Shown here in pieces: positions 49,030 through 59,864 of a DNA stretch of 64,000 nt (positions are counted from its first letter, which is position 1; the number at the start of each line of letters is the position of its first letter). A program made the translations under genes and the position numbers. Source of the stretch: Callaeas wilsoni (lineage: Eukaryota; Chordata; Aves; Passeriformes; Callaeidae); assembly GCA_013398955.1 (NCBI GenBank), contig VWPU01012722.1, positions 95,767-159,766 of the forward strand. The letters run 5' to 3'. The notes beneath the pieces were generated by a model. It did not search any database. It was not told the DNA's origin and saw only the letters and a list, made by a program, of their open reading frames with translations.

Positions 49030-49255
49030 AGATCCCTCTTCAAGACTCATTTCTTCCAGAATCTCTGAAGGCTGATAAGGAGTCGCAGATGGCTGAGATG
49101 CCTTTGATGTACTAATTTCATTTCGCTCTGTTGCACATCAAGGCTGGTAACTCTTTTTCAGGCAAGGACCAGATCATTCTGTGATCATGAAGCACCTAGC
49201 ACAGCGAAACCTGAGTCCAGCTTGTCTGTCAGCCTCCTGTTATGCAAGTCATGAT
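49030..49255 (+). mobile_element. Ancient amniote retroposon fossil, plus orientation
   Basis: CCTCTTCAAGACTCATTTCT, AACTCTTTTTCAGGCAAGGACC and AAGCACCTAGCACAGCGAAA follow the order seen in the same old retroposon family as the copy at 34.9 kb (CTCTTTGGGGCAGGGACC, then GCGCCTAGCACAATGGGG). The two copies are in opposite orientation, 14 kb apart, and each is strongly diverged. Confidence 0.45.
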
Positions 49256-49478
49256 TATATCTGATTGCATGCCTCTCCATTTGTCCCTCTCTTGGGGCTT
49301 CCAATATGAGAAAGTCAATCGGGGACGAAGTCGCCCTGTGCATTGTCTATTGCAAGAGACTCCTGTTCCAAGTTCCTCTACAAAATTGATATAACAAGAT
49401 AATATGTAGAAAGCCTTCACTCAGACTGCTTTTTTTTCCCCATTTATTCTTACAATAGAAACTTAGCAAGGTCACATG

Positions 49479-49494
49479 TAATAATAATAATAAT
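49479..49494 (+). repeat. (TAA)n microsatellite
   Basis: Five TAA units followed by TGAG. Confidence 0.8.
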
Positions 49495-50795
49495 GAGATT
49501 AAGGGTAATTTAGAACATATATAAGGACGGTTTCTGATCACAATAAGGTGAAACATCTCTTTTCTCCTGCTGAGGCCTATTTGCTCTGAGTCATTATTTA
49601 TCTCTGCCTCTTCCCAACCCTGCTGTGCTAATACTGTTTCAACTGAGATTTTTAACCTTTAATGAAGGCACTATGTTAAATTTTAACCAACTGATTGTTG
49701 TATTCTGCGTAGCTGACCCGTATTTTTTCCCTTCACTTTTTTTCAGGCGAAGCATTACTTTTCTTTTCAACCAAGTTGGTCTCTGAATAGACCAGATTTA
49801 AATATCTGCAAACTTGCTTGCATTTTCTTCACCTAGGGATAATAAAGCAGCACATGAAAGCCATGTTTCTGAAGTTTACCGCTTAACAACACATTGGGAA
49901 AAAAATAACATGCTCAGCAACAGGTGAAAGAAAGAAATTACATGGTGAGTGCTATTTTAAGATGAATTAACACTTTCAAGGTGAATAGGAAACCCAGAGG
50001 GGCTGAGTGTGGCCTGTGGGTTATGAGCATGGGAGAGACCCAAAGTAACTGCTTCTTGCACAGCCAATGTAAGCCATAGAATACCCTCGGTGTGTGGTTG
50101 TAACTTGTAGGGTCAAGAAGCAGCGAAAATCCAATGCATACAGACACTGGCAGAACCTAAAAGAAGAAATAAAGTCTTCCTCAGAGATACCCAGAGTCCT
50201 ATGGGTCCATTGTACTGGACTATCTATGCCATCCCTTTGCAGCACATGAATAAAGAAGGGAGAGTGTTAAATTTCCTGGCATCTATTTTAACACATCTTC
50301 CATTCTGGGACCTTAATTATATCCAGGTGGTGTCCAGGTGCAGTTGTCTGGACTATCTCCATTGGGCATATTTGCTTATAGAATAGTCTGGTTAGAGGCT
50401 TTTTTGTTTTAGAAAAATGTGTTCTCCTGGCCATTCATTATGGGCTCACACTCTTCCCAAATTTTCCCTATGTCCCCAAACTGAAAAATAGCTATTCAAA
50501 GCCATAAATAAAAGAAACCCCCTTTGACAACTGAGAACACTTCTAAATAAGTTTATACAATTTATTGGGCATCACTGATTTTTCCAAAATCTACAGGAGG
50601 GGCAAATTTTAAAGAGTGCCGTATTATTTCTGAGATTAATACAGTTCAGGTTTTTTTCTTTTTTTTCTCGAGACCACTGAACTTCACCATGAAATCTAAA
50701 AAGTACCCTTGACTATATGAAGCAGTAATATGAGAAGAAAGGAAGCGATAATGATAAAAAATGATGGCACCAACATACAAGAAGAGCTTGAGGAC

Positions 50796-50812
50796 AAAAA
50801 AAAAAAAAAAAA
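50796..50812 (+). repeat. A17 homopolymer
   Basis: A17 followed by CAAACCCAAAACAACG. It could be an old retroposon tail but no body is identifiable. Confidence 0.8.
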
Positions 50813-51344
50813 CAAACCCAAAACAACGTTTTTGGGAGGCAAAAGCATTTTCCCATGATCAGACACTAAATTTCACCACCAGATTTGGTTATGCCCAACA
50901 ATCTCACTAAGATTGTTCAAGAGCAGATTGCTGTCAGAAACATCATTATGGCAAACTGTGACAGCCTAGATGTGGGTTAGCAAACAAATGCTTCTAATGG
51001 TGATATGGTATGACAATATCATTAACTGAGATGACCAACAAGTATCCTCATCCTCAGCAACCCCCATTCAGAAGATCACAGTCTGGACTTCATATCTGAG
51101 GCACTATAAAAGACAGACAGTTAAAGAAAATATCTTTTAAAGAGTTATTACAAACTCACTCAGCTTAAATTAAATGGGAAACATAGGGAAAAAGGTTTTA
51201 TAAGTTAAGTCATTAATCTGAAAGAACAAAAGTGCAGGTAAGTCAGCCAAACTAAATATTGAATATAAAGAAAATGTTCAGCTTCCCTAAGACAAAGGTG
51301 ACCAGCATGCTAGAATAGGAAGGATGAGATAATATCCTGCCTTA

Positions 51345-52040
51345 AATTAGAAAAGCTTTGCCACAAGATTTTTCAAGTCTGTTAGCAAGTCTCTTTGATA
51401 AAGTAATAAGGTTGTGGACAGAGCCATAGGACTGAGGAACAAGGGTATGACCTCCAATTAGGAAGGTGAAAAAATTGACCCATATTTACAGGTCTATTAG
51501 AGCCACTTGAATAGCTTGCTAGGCTTTAAAATAGTGTTCTGTGGGGAGTCTAATTAATGATGCAGAGGTAAAAGCAATATGGGATAAAATGCAACATGGG
51601 TTTACTAAAGGTAGACCTTGCCAGAATCGCTTAATTTCTTTTTTTGAAAAGGGAACTATGAGAGCAGCAGGGGAGGTATTTCCAGTAAAAATAGGGAAGC
51701 ATTCATGTCCTTGTACGAGGCCCAGGTGATACCATATGGAAAACTGCTACAATCCTGGTCACCCATGTTTCAGAGAGATACCTCCCAGCTGGAGGAGGCA
51801 CAGAGAGGTCACTGGGAAGGTTAGGAAAATGGATGTGAGATGTCTGGCTGTCCAGCCTAACAAAGGGTGGCTGACTGGGGATGTGTCTGCGAGAAGCAGC
51901 CTGGGGAAAGGAGACCTAGCTGAAATAAAGAGCACTGGCACGGAACCTACACATACAAAGTGGTCAAAAGTAAATTCAGGCTGGAAGGAAAATGAGCTGC
52001 AAAAGATTTGCAGCTCAAGCAAAGATTTCCAACAAGAGTT
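51345..52040 (+). mobile_element. Degenerate L3/CR1-clade LINE with reverse-transcriptase block
   Basis: At 51589-51654 the frame reads QHGFTKGRPCQNRLISFFEK, which fits the conserved RT block QHGF..GRSC..NL..F of CR1-clade LINEs. Farther on, 51736-52020 has the pieces that follow in such elements: EIPPSWRRHREVTGKVRKM, LAVQPNKGW and KGDLAEIK. The middle of the RT domain, including the YADD-like active site, is missing between the two blocks. The divergence is much greater than in the CR1 copies of this window, so this is an old L3-like fossil. No activity is possible. Confidence 0.6.
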
Positions 52041-52589
52041 GTGACACAGAAAGCTAACTACAACTCAGGCTGAGCTGCAGGTATCTAAGAAATGATGGCC
52101 CAACCAAGTGACCTGAGTCACTTTGAAGAATCTCAGTGAGGATTTCCTCAGTTCCCACTCACTGATTTTCAGACAATTGCTATGGTTTTACATAAAAAAC
52201 ATGCTCTGAACTAACTTTGAAACCAAATTATTAAAATTAGTTCATGTTAAGAAACTAGCGCAAAACTAGCATTGCTGTTAATTTTGCTAGTGTCAGGAGT
52301 TGCTGCTGGCTGCTGACAGGATCCCCTTGGCCATGGAAAACCCTTGTCTCGTTCTGATGGGCAGGGTGTGATAGGAAAGTAAGTGCCACACTGTGGTGGA
52401 CCCCATTTTGCTGCCTCAGAAACATTCCCCACCATCTAAAATGTCTTGCTTTAGAAGTCTTTCACACAGGAAAACGATTGTGGATTGTAGCACTCTACTT
52501 CTCTGCTTTCATTTCCTCGGAGAATCAGAACTGACACACAGAAAGAAATTACTAAAAAAAAAGTAAAACTTGTTTACTCGTTTACAAAT

Positions 52590-52665
52590 TTAAAGTGTTC
52601 CCTCTTGAACTAAATGACCTTCACAGGTCACCTCCAACCAAAATTATTCTGCAATTATACGAAGT
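52590..52665 (+). mobile_element. Possible CR1 tail fragment
   Basis: The stretch AATGACCTTCACAGGTCACC then TCCAACCAAAATTATTCTGC resembles the CR1 3' end (ATGATCTTTAAGGTCCCTTC, CAACCCAAACTATTCTATGA). No ORF2 remnant is visible upstream, so only the tail or a very truncated copy remains. Confidence 0.45.
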
Positions 52666-53588
52666 GGTGCTAGAGGCCTTGTCAGCCTCTTCTCCCACCT
52701 GATCCCTGTCATGGAAGCTGGAAAGTGTTTGGAGCAGAAAGGCTCCATTTGATGCTAGGTACAATCTACCCACAAGGATGGCACTGCAAGACCAAGCCAT
52801 AAGAAAACTGCTCACAGCATCCCCAAACTCATTAATGTTTGAGGGGAAAAAAATTAAACTTTGGGTAACAGTAATTTCAGTGGCATTGAACACTCTGAGA
52901 GGGACATAATGTGTAACCGAGTCAGCTTTGAAACCTGCAGGATTTGACACAAACTCTGCTGCATGAGGAAGGCTTAATATTTTTTTAAATGTCTGAGGGA
53001 TGGTCTGCAAATCTGCAGCTAAGCTGCGTTAAAGGTTTAAAGACCATTTATTATTTTCTACTGATCTAAAATCCTAAAATCACCTTAAACTCTTAGCTCA
53101 CCTAAGATCTTAAAATAGAAGAACTTAAGCTCCCTGTGTCACTGTATCAAGCATTAATCTGGTCAATATTTACTGAACTTATGCAGATGAAAGTCTAGAC
53201 TTTATATTATTAAAAAGTTGTGAGGTTTTAGAACTGTCATGACTAAATGTGGCTCTCAGCCAACTTCACAAAGGCAGTCTGCATTCATGTGAACATTCAC
53301 ACTTCAGAGACAATTTATTCTCTGTATTGCAGACACCCCTTCAATTTGGGGACCCCTCTTTGTCACTTATGAGGGAGGGGGCCACTATAATAAAGAATAA
53401 TCAAACTATACCATATCAATTTTGTCTGTATGACCAAGGAATGCATCCCACAATGTTTGAAGTTTGTGTGGATAACCGCGCTCCATCATTTTGTTGTCCT
53501 TCAGTGGGGTTTTAGTCACATGTTGCAAAATAATCACAAATATTGTGAAACATAAACAGGCTTGCAGCTAGTCTTTTGATTTATTTTT

Positions 53589-53985
53589 CAGATCATTAAG
53601 GTTGGAACAGACCTCCAAGATCATTAAGTCCAACCTTTGACCAAACACGATCATGTCCACTAAAGCATACCACAAGGTGCCACATCTGCCCATTTTTCTA
53701 AACACTTCCAGGGATGGTAACTCCACCACATCTCTGGTGAGCCTCTTACTGTGCTTAATCACTCTTTCAGTGAAGAATTTTTTCCTGATATTCAGCCTGA
53801 ACCTTGCCTGGCGCAAAATTGAGGCCATTTCCCCTCATTCAAACCTTAGCTGCCTGGAAGAAGCAGCCAGCATCCACCTTGCCACTGCCTCCTTTCAGGT
53901 AGTTGTAAGAGCAATGATGTCTCCCTTCAGCCTCCTCTCTTCCCTCATTTCCAGAGAAACTTAACTTTCCCTTTTCAGTGTTAAG
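53589..53985 (-). mobile_element. CR1 LINE fragment, minus strand
   Basis: Read on the minus strand the element gives ARFRLNIRKKFFTERVIKH near 53750-53810, the CR1 ORF2 C-terminal block (the Trp after KH is now Ser), then PSLEVF, and ends at the left with the older tail TGATCTTGGAGGTCTGTTCC. The 5' part at the right edge fades around 53985. The tail type differs from the 44- and 59-kb copies, so it belongs to another CR1 subfamily, probably an older one. Inactive. Confidence 0.85.
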
Positions 53986-56900
53986 TAGTCTTTCACTTCC
54001 TTCTATCACATCTTTTGTTATAAATAAAGGGTAGTTTTGCTTTTTCTTTCTATTCCCTTAATGAAACCACACAGATGGAAAGAAAACTTTGCTTTCCCCA
54101 GCACTGAGGACACATCCAGAGCAGTTAAAGATGAGAGTAATAAAAAAAGGAAAGAAAAGAGGCTTTAAAGGACTAGCAGCTCGTGTTACTGGAGCCATGA
54201 ACATTACAGTGGAGAGGGAATTAATGGCTCAGCAGAGAAAATGGGCTGCAGCACTTTCATATACCCCAGAACTGCAGGGGTGATGGGGCAGCCTAAGGAC
54301 TCAGCCAAAGTGTGTGCTCAGACAAAAGTCTCACATGCTAGCCCTCATCTCTGCTTCACCCTTCCAGCAAGCACCTCAACCACATTCATTCCTGATCAGT
54401 AAATAAACAAATTATAGTTTGGAAACTTCCTGTGACAAGATCTATAGCTTAATTTGAGGTATTAAAGAGGAGTAAATACGTTTTGGCTATAAATTGGAGC
54501 AGGAATTAAGCAGAAGTTTTCAGGTGATTTTTTTTTTCAAATCCTGACATTTAGAGACAAATAAAAGAATCAGAAAACATTGCCCAGCTTGGAACACACA
54601 AGCCCAAGGAAGATCATAAGTTAGATAAACCTGCCCTCGATGTTTGTCATTATACACAAAGATAATTTAGAATTGGAGACCCTGCAGGCTGGGCCATCCA
54701 GGTCAGGGTATCCAGCTCTGCAAAGGTGCTTCCTTTGGTTCTCTGTTGCCCACCTCACACCTCTGCCCTCCTCTCTCCAGGGCAGGGCACGGCTTTCAAA
54801 TTCACCTCACAGCTGTGGAGCCATGGAGCTTTTTGCCTCTTAGAAAAGCTAAATTGGAGGCTAAGTGCCCTGACTGTCAGCAAAGCACAGCTGATGGCAA
54901 GAGCCACCAGGCAGTCGCTTCTCTTTGCAGGCTGCTGGCCCACCTCAGGCTCAGCCAGAAGCCCTTCAGGTGCCACAGCGGCAGCTTCCCTTTCAATTAA
55001 AAATCTAAACTGGGAAGAGCCATGGAGAGGCAGGAATTATGCAGGGCAGACAAAGGGGACAAGGCAAAGGCTAATGGCCTGAAGCAAGAAAGAAAGACAA
55101 TCCAAGATGAAAAGATCTTAACAGCAAGGTCCCCCAGAAAGCACCCACAAGAACTCTTAGAATGGTTACTTTTGCTTTGGGAGGATCAGGGGAAGGAAGG
55201 AGAGGATGCAAAGGCTTCAAGTCCAAGAAATAAATAAATACACTCTAGGAATACTAATCACTACAGTGAGACTTCAAGTTGCTCCACTGTGGTTGAGGTA
55301 GTCCCCTCTCCCCGACCTGGCCAGGAATCCGTAACATTATCAGCAGCACAAAAGTTCAGTTCACAGTTTTCAAAAATGAGGGGAAAAAAGCCCATTTTTA
55401 AAATGGGCAATCTAGTAAACTGCACCCAAGTTACTAGCACTCTTTTTTTAAAGGATCTAGCAAATTTGCAGGGGAAAAGAAAAAAAGAAAGACGCTATTT
55501 AAACTCTCAGTGCTTTTCCAGCCCAGAACTGGATACAGCACAGCACTGAATCACACCTGTCCCTCTCCTGGTTCCCTTTCTCATGAAAAATACATCCAAA
55601 AAAATCTGCTACATCTCTCTATGGTAATTGATTCACTCAGATCCTTTCTAACATCTAAGAAACTATGTGAGATGAGACACTCAAATATGGCTCAAGGTCT
55701 TTACCAAAACCAGAGGTGTATTTTGTCTCTTTGCTGTTTTAGTAAGCAACTACTCCTCCTCACATCCCCCATTTGGTTCAAATTTCCTACCTTCCTACCA
55801 GATATGCCATCCCACGTTACCAGCGAGCAACAAATCTCTGACTTCACAAGAAATAACTCACACAAGGGCCAGGGCCTAAGCTCTGGATGTGGGAAGAATC
55901 TTGGCAAGATATGAAATCACCGCTTTGTTTCAGTTTTGGTTTAAATGCTTTTTTCTTCAGTCTCTTATAGGCACAGATTCAAGTAGCAAGGAAGATACAA
56001 ATCTGCATGCTAGATGGGAAAAATATTTAAAAATATAATACTGCCATTCCTTAACAAGAAAAAAACTTACAAACATTTACATACAGGTTCTCAAAGCACT
56101 TTAATTCCAGTGCCTCCAGCATGGTAAAGAGGAGGGATACAACACCAGTGCGAGGCTGTAAGAGGAGGTGAGTCACAGGCCAGTGCAATTTGCTCTCATT
56201 ATACCTGATGTATAATAATGAAAAAATTATATTGTGACATTAAATAGTGTGAAAAACCCAGCAACAGAGAACAGAAAAAAACAGTGTGTCAGTATACCAC
56301 AAAAGTCAGGTGGTGAGTCAACCTGAGATGGCATTAGCAGAACAAGCTGAAAACTGTTTGATCTGTATACACCAGAAATTATTACAGAAATAGAATACAA
56401 ATAATATAAACCCTTAAACTTCAGCGGCTATACCCATTAACATCCTTGGCTTTATTCCAGAAACTAATTTGGCTCATATCCTGTAAAGAAGGCATTTGCA
56501 CTGACATACTGTCTTTGTATGTACTTGAGGATTGACTCTACTTGCAGTCATTTGTCAAAAGCAGCAGAACCAGATGACTGTAAATGTCCCAGCGGGGAAC
56601 TCCACAAATTTTAACAGTCACAAACAGTTTCCCATGTATAAATCGTTCAAGACAGAGTTAAAGTTGCTCAGATCTTTAGAATGCCAGGGAAAGCATTGGA
56701 ACCAAGATCTGGCTTACTGGGGAAGTTCTCCATCCCCAAAAGCTGCTGAGCATATCCCCTTGAAGTTGTCCACCGTACAGATCAGGCAAAGGCCTACTCC
56801 CTTCTTGTTTGGCACAACTTGGCTGTCTTGGTAAATCCCCAATCACTTTAGCAAAGCTAAAGCTCTGATCCATAGGAAATGACTGAGGAACATACCCAAG

Positions 56901-58722
56901 TACTCATATTCAAAGCTGCAGTTTCACCGGTAGTTGACGCTAACCCAAAAGTAAGCTGCTGACGAAGGGCAGCAGGAAGGGTAGGAGAGGTGGACTTCTT
57001 TAGCAGCAGCCCACAAGTAGAATAGCTTAAATAGCTTGATGAGAAAAAAACCTTCTATATCAGAAGAGAAGGCACTTTTTTCTGACAAGCCAATGCTGAG
57101 GATCTGCTCCCAGCTCGCTGTGACTCTTTGCTTTTCCATGGGTGGCATAAGGCTCTGCTTTAAATTCTGAGCACAGGATGATTTCTATGCAGAGCAACTT
57201 AGAAAGAAGTTCTGTGCTGACTTATGATTATCTGTGTGACTAAAGTCTTCCTTTCTTTGCCAAGGTAATAAGCCCTTCCCCTAATCTTTTCTGCAGCAGA
57301 GTAAATACTAGATGTAATACAGCAGATCTGGTGGCAGTTTTAGCAGAAAGGTGCTGGTGTCATATCATGTAGGATTGTACACATAAATGGCACCTTTTGA
57401 AAAACCCACGGAATTGCAAGGTTTAAAAATACTGTGTAGCACCAGTGACATCTGCAGGAACATGCTGGTTGGAACAGTGACAGGAAAAAAATGCCAAAAT
57501 GAGGCTTCTGTGAGAAGCTATTGTAAGGAAAGCCAGCAGATGTACTCACAGTGTCTGCCTTCCAGGCATATTTAAGCCTACCCGGGCATATTTAAGACAA
57601 AAATTTTGAGCAGAGTTGTTTAGCAAGGAGAGGAAGTAAATTAACAAGTATACACATGAGTGAAGATCAGAGCACTGTGCCAACATTTAAAGGCAAGAAA
57701 GTTTGATCCAGCTTGAAATATATCAGCCAGAACCTGAAAAAATAGGCCTAGAGGGGAAAAGTCTTGAGAGAACAATACCTAGTGGTTACCAGTGATATAA
57801 GAAAACAGTCTGCTTTTTCCACTTCCCCTTTTGCACATAAAAAATTGAACTTCACCTTCATCTTCTCTCATTACATGATGCTGTTCCACTTTCACCGCAC
57901 AAAAAATCCAGCCACTCCACTTTATGCCAGTTTACCCTATTTACACAGGAAAGCTGTTTCTAATGCACTTCATTAACACTGCTGCTAAAACACTGTGTTT
58001 AAAATAAATGCATGCAGGTAGACAACAAGACCAAAGAAAAAATGGACTCATTTGTTGTGTTTCTTGGCTTAAAATGTCTTTTATGTTTAGTGAAAAAGCT
58101 GTACCAGTATGAGTGGGGAACTGTTGAGCAAGGCACAGAGAAATACATGCCACAGCAGATCTATAGACACTACAACAGTGTGGAGGAACATGAACTACCT
58201 GATGCAAAATGGGAAACCTGGTAATGCAGGAATACAAGAAATGTGGTGAGTCTGCAAGGAAAAAAATGCAGCATTGAAGGATACAGGTGGAGGGAACATT
58301 GATATAATGATAAAGTATTAGGATAGCACTGGTAAAAAAAAATAGTAAGGAATGGGATCTGGAATCGTCTGGGGGGAGGAAGGCAAGAGATCCTTTGCAG
58401 GCAGAACTGAAAACCTCCTGGGGAGTCCTTGATCAGATTGGATTTGACCCACTGGTGTGATTTCTTTCTGAGAGATGAGTGATGTCACAGACTATGCTGC
58501 TGTGGACGACTTCAGTTCCCCAGGTATGGCTGAACATGACAAAACATGAGGCGACAAGCTGGGTCCAAGGCCAGTCTCGGAAGTCCAATTAAAGCCTCAA
58601 AAAATGCAGAAGACAGAGCTCAGAGCAGCCTACAAGTGCTCATGTATCTCAGGAGAGGACCACCCCAGCTTAATGATGCTCTTAGGGCCAAGGCTGATTT
58701 AAAGAGAGGAGGTCCAGGGGAG
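53986..58722. other. Non-coding, no recognised element
   Basis: Unique intergenic DNA. A 16-bp tandem duplication around GGCATATTTAAG lies near 57563-57597. A weak CTCF-like CCTGCAGATGTCA is on the minus strand at 57446-57458. Confidence 0.45.
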
Positions 58723-58802
58723 GTCAAGTCATAGCAATTAAGTCCTATTGGGTGCCGACAAGGCCCTCACACAAATAGCAATAGGACTTAATTGTTCTTG
58801 AC
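58723..58802. repeat. Hairpin/inverted repeat, perfect 16-bp stem
   Basis: CAATTAAGTCCTATTG at 58735-58750 and CAATAGGACTTAATTG at 58779-58794 are exact reverse complements, around a 28-base loop. Outside them GTCAAG (58723-58728) pairs with CTTGAC (58797-58802) across an asymmetric 6/2 internal loop. The whole structure is about 80 nt and forms on either strand. It could be a small palindromic element, a template-switch product, or a small-RNA precursor. The large loop is unlike a typical microRNA precursor. Confidence 0.85.
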
Positions 58803-59345
58803 TAAGGTTTCTCAGCGACAGATCCTGCATCAGATCTTTTTGTTAGAGCCCAAAGAAGATTTTTATGAAGGACTAAGCTGTTGTTCAGTAATGAAACTAA
58901 AAAGCCACTTCTCCAAGGTCCAGACAAATTCCTCCTAAAAAGCATGGCACTGTCTTTTATTCAACTTTAGATTTTGGTCTTAGATGCACATCTGAATTTT
59001 GGGTTGTTTAATGATTCTGTCAGTCCAAGGGAGAAGTGAAATCTGCCTCTGACAGCAGTATCAGATTTTCCCTCTAACCATCAGCCTTACTGATGCCTTT
59101 CATCTGCGTGGATCCCAAGCCATGGCTTGCAGGACCTGCATTGACCATGGGTTCAGAGCAGGCGTAGGAAGAAGTTCATGCCATCAGCATAAAAGCATTA
59201 CTTAGGTCAGTAATGCAGCTTACTTGTGCAACTTCCACAAGGACTCACTGTCCACCAGAGTCTTCTTGGTCTAAACGGCTACCCTCACAATTCCAAGTGT
59301 TTCCACAGCCTGGCTGAAAGGTAAGGGGTACAGCCTACAGAGATC

Positions 59346-59864
59346 TTGTGAGTCCTCACTCGGAGTTCAGCATCCAGCTCTGGGGTCCCTGACATAAGAA
59401 GGATATTGACCTGTCGGAGCAGGTCCAGAGGAGGGATACAAAGATGATCAGAGGACTGGAACACCTTTCCTATGAGACAGGCTGAGAGAGTTGGGATTGT
59501 TCAGCCTGGAGAAGGTTGTTCACCTCCAGGGAGACTGTGAAACAGCCTTCCAGTACCTAAAGAGGGCTACGAGAGATCTGGAGAGGGACTTTTTATAAGG
59601 GCACGTTGTGATAGGACAAGGGGCAACAGCTTTAAATCGAAAGAAGGCAGGTTTAGATTAGATATTAGGAAGAAATTCAAGGGTGGTGAGGCAGTGACAC
59701 AGGTTGTCCAGAGAAGTTATGGATGCCCCATCCCTGGAAGTGTTTAAGGGCAGGTTGGATGGGGCTTTGAGAAACCCCGTCTAGTGGGAGGTGTCCCTGC
59801 CCAGGTACAGATGATCTTAAAGGTCCCTTCCAATCCAAACCATAGCATCAGTGCTATGATTCTG
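59346..59864 (+). mobile_element. CR1 LINE 3' fragment with ORF2 remnant
   Basis: This copy spans the ORF2 part equivalent to CVQLW through the C-terminus: recognisable stretches are GGTCCAGAGGAGGGATACAA, ATGATCAGAGGACTGGAACA and TTAGATTAGATATTAGGAAG. It ends with GATGATCTTAAAGGTCCCTT, then CTATGATTCTG. Small deletions interrupt the frame, and a piece coding FFTV is missing after AGGAAGAAATTC. Inactive. Confidence 0.9.

Larger units (their letters stand above)
49256..51344. other. Non-coding, simple repeats only
   Basis: AT-rich intergenic DNA holding a (TAA)n and an A17 tract; nothing else recognised. Confidence 0.5.
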
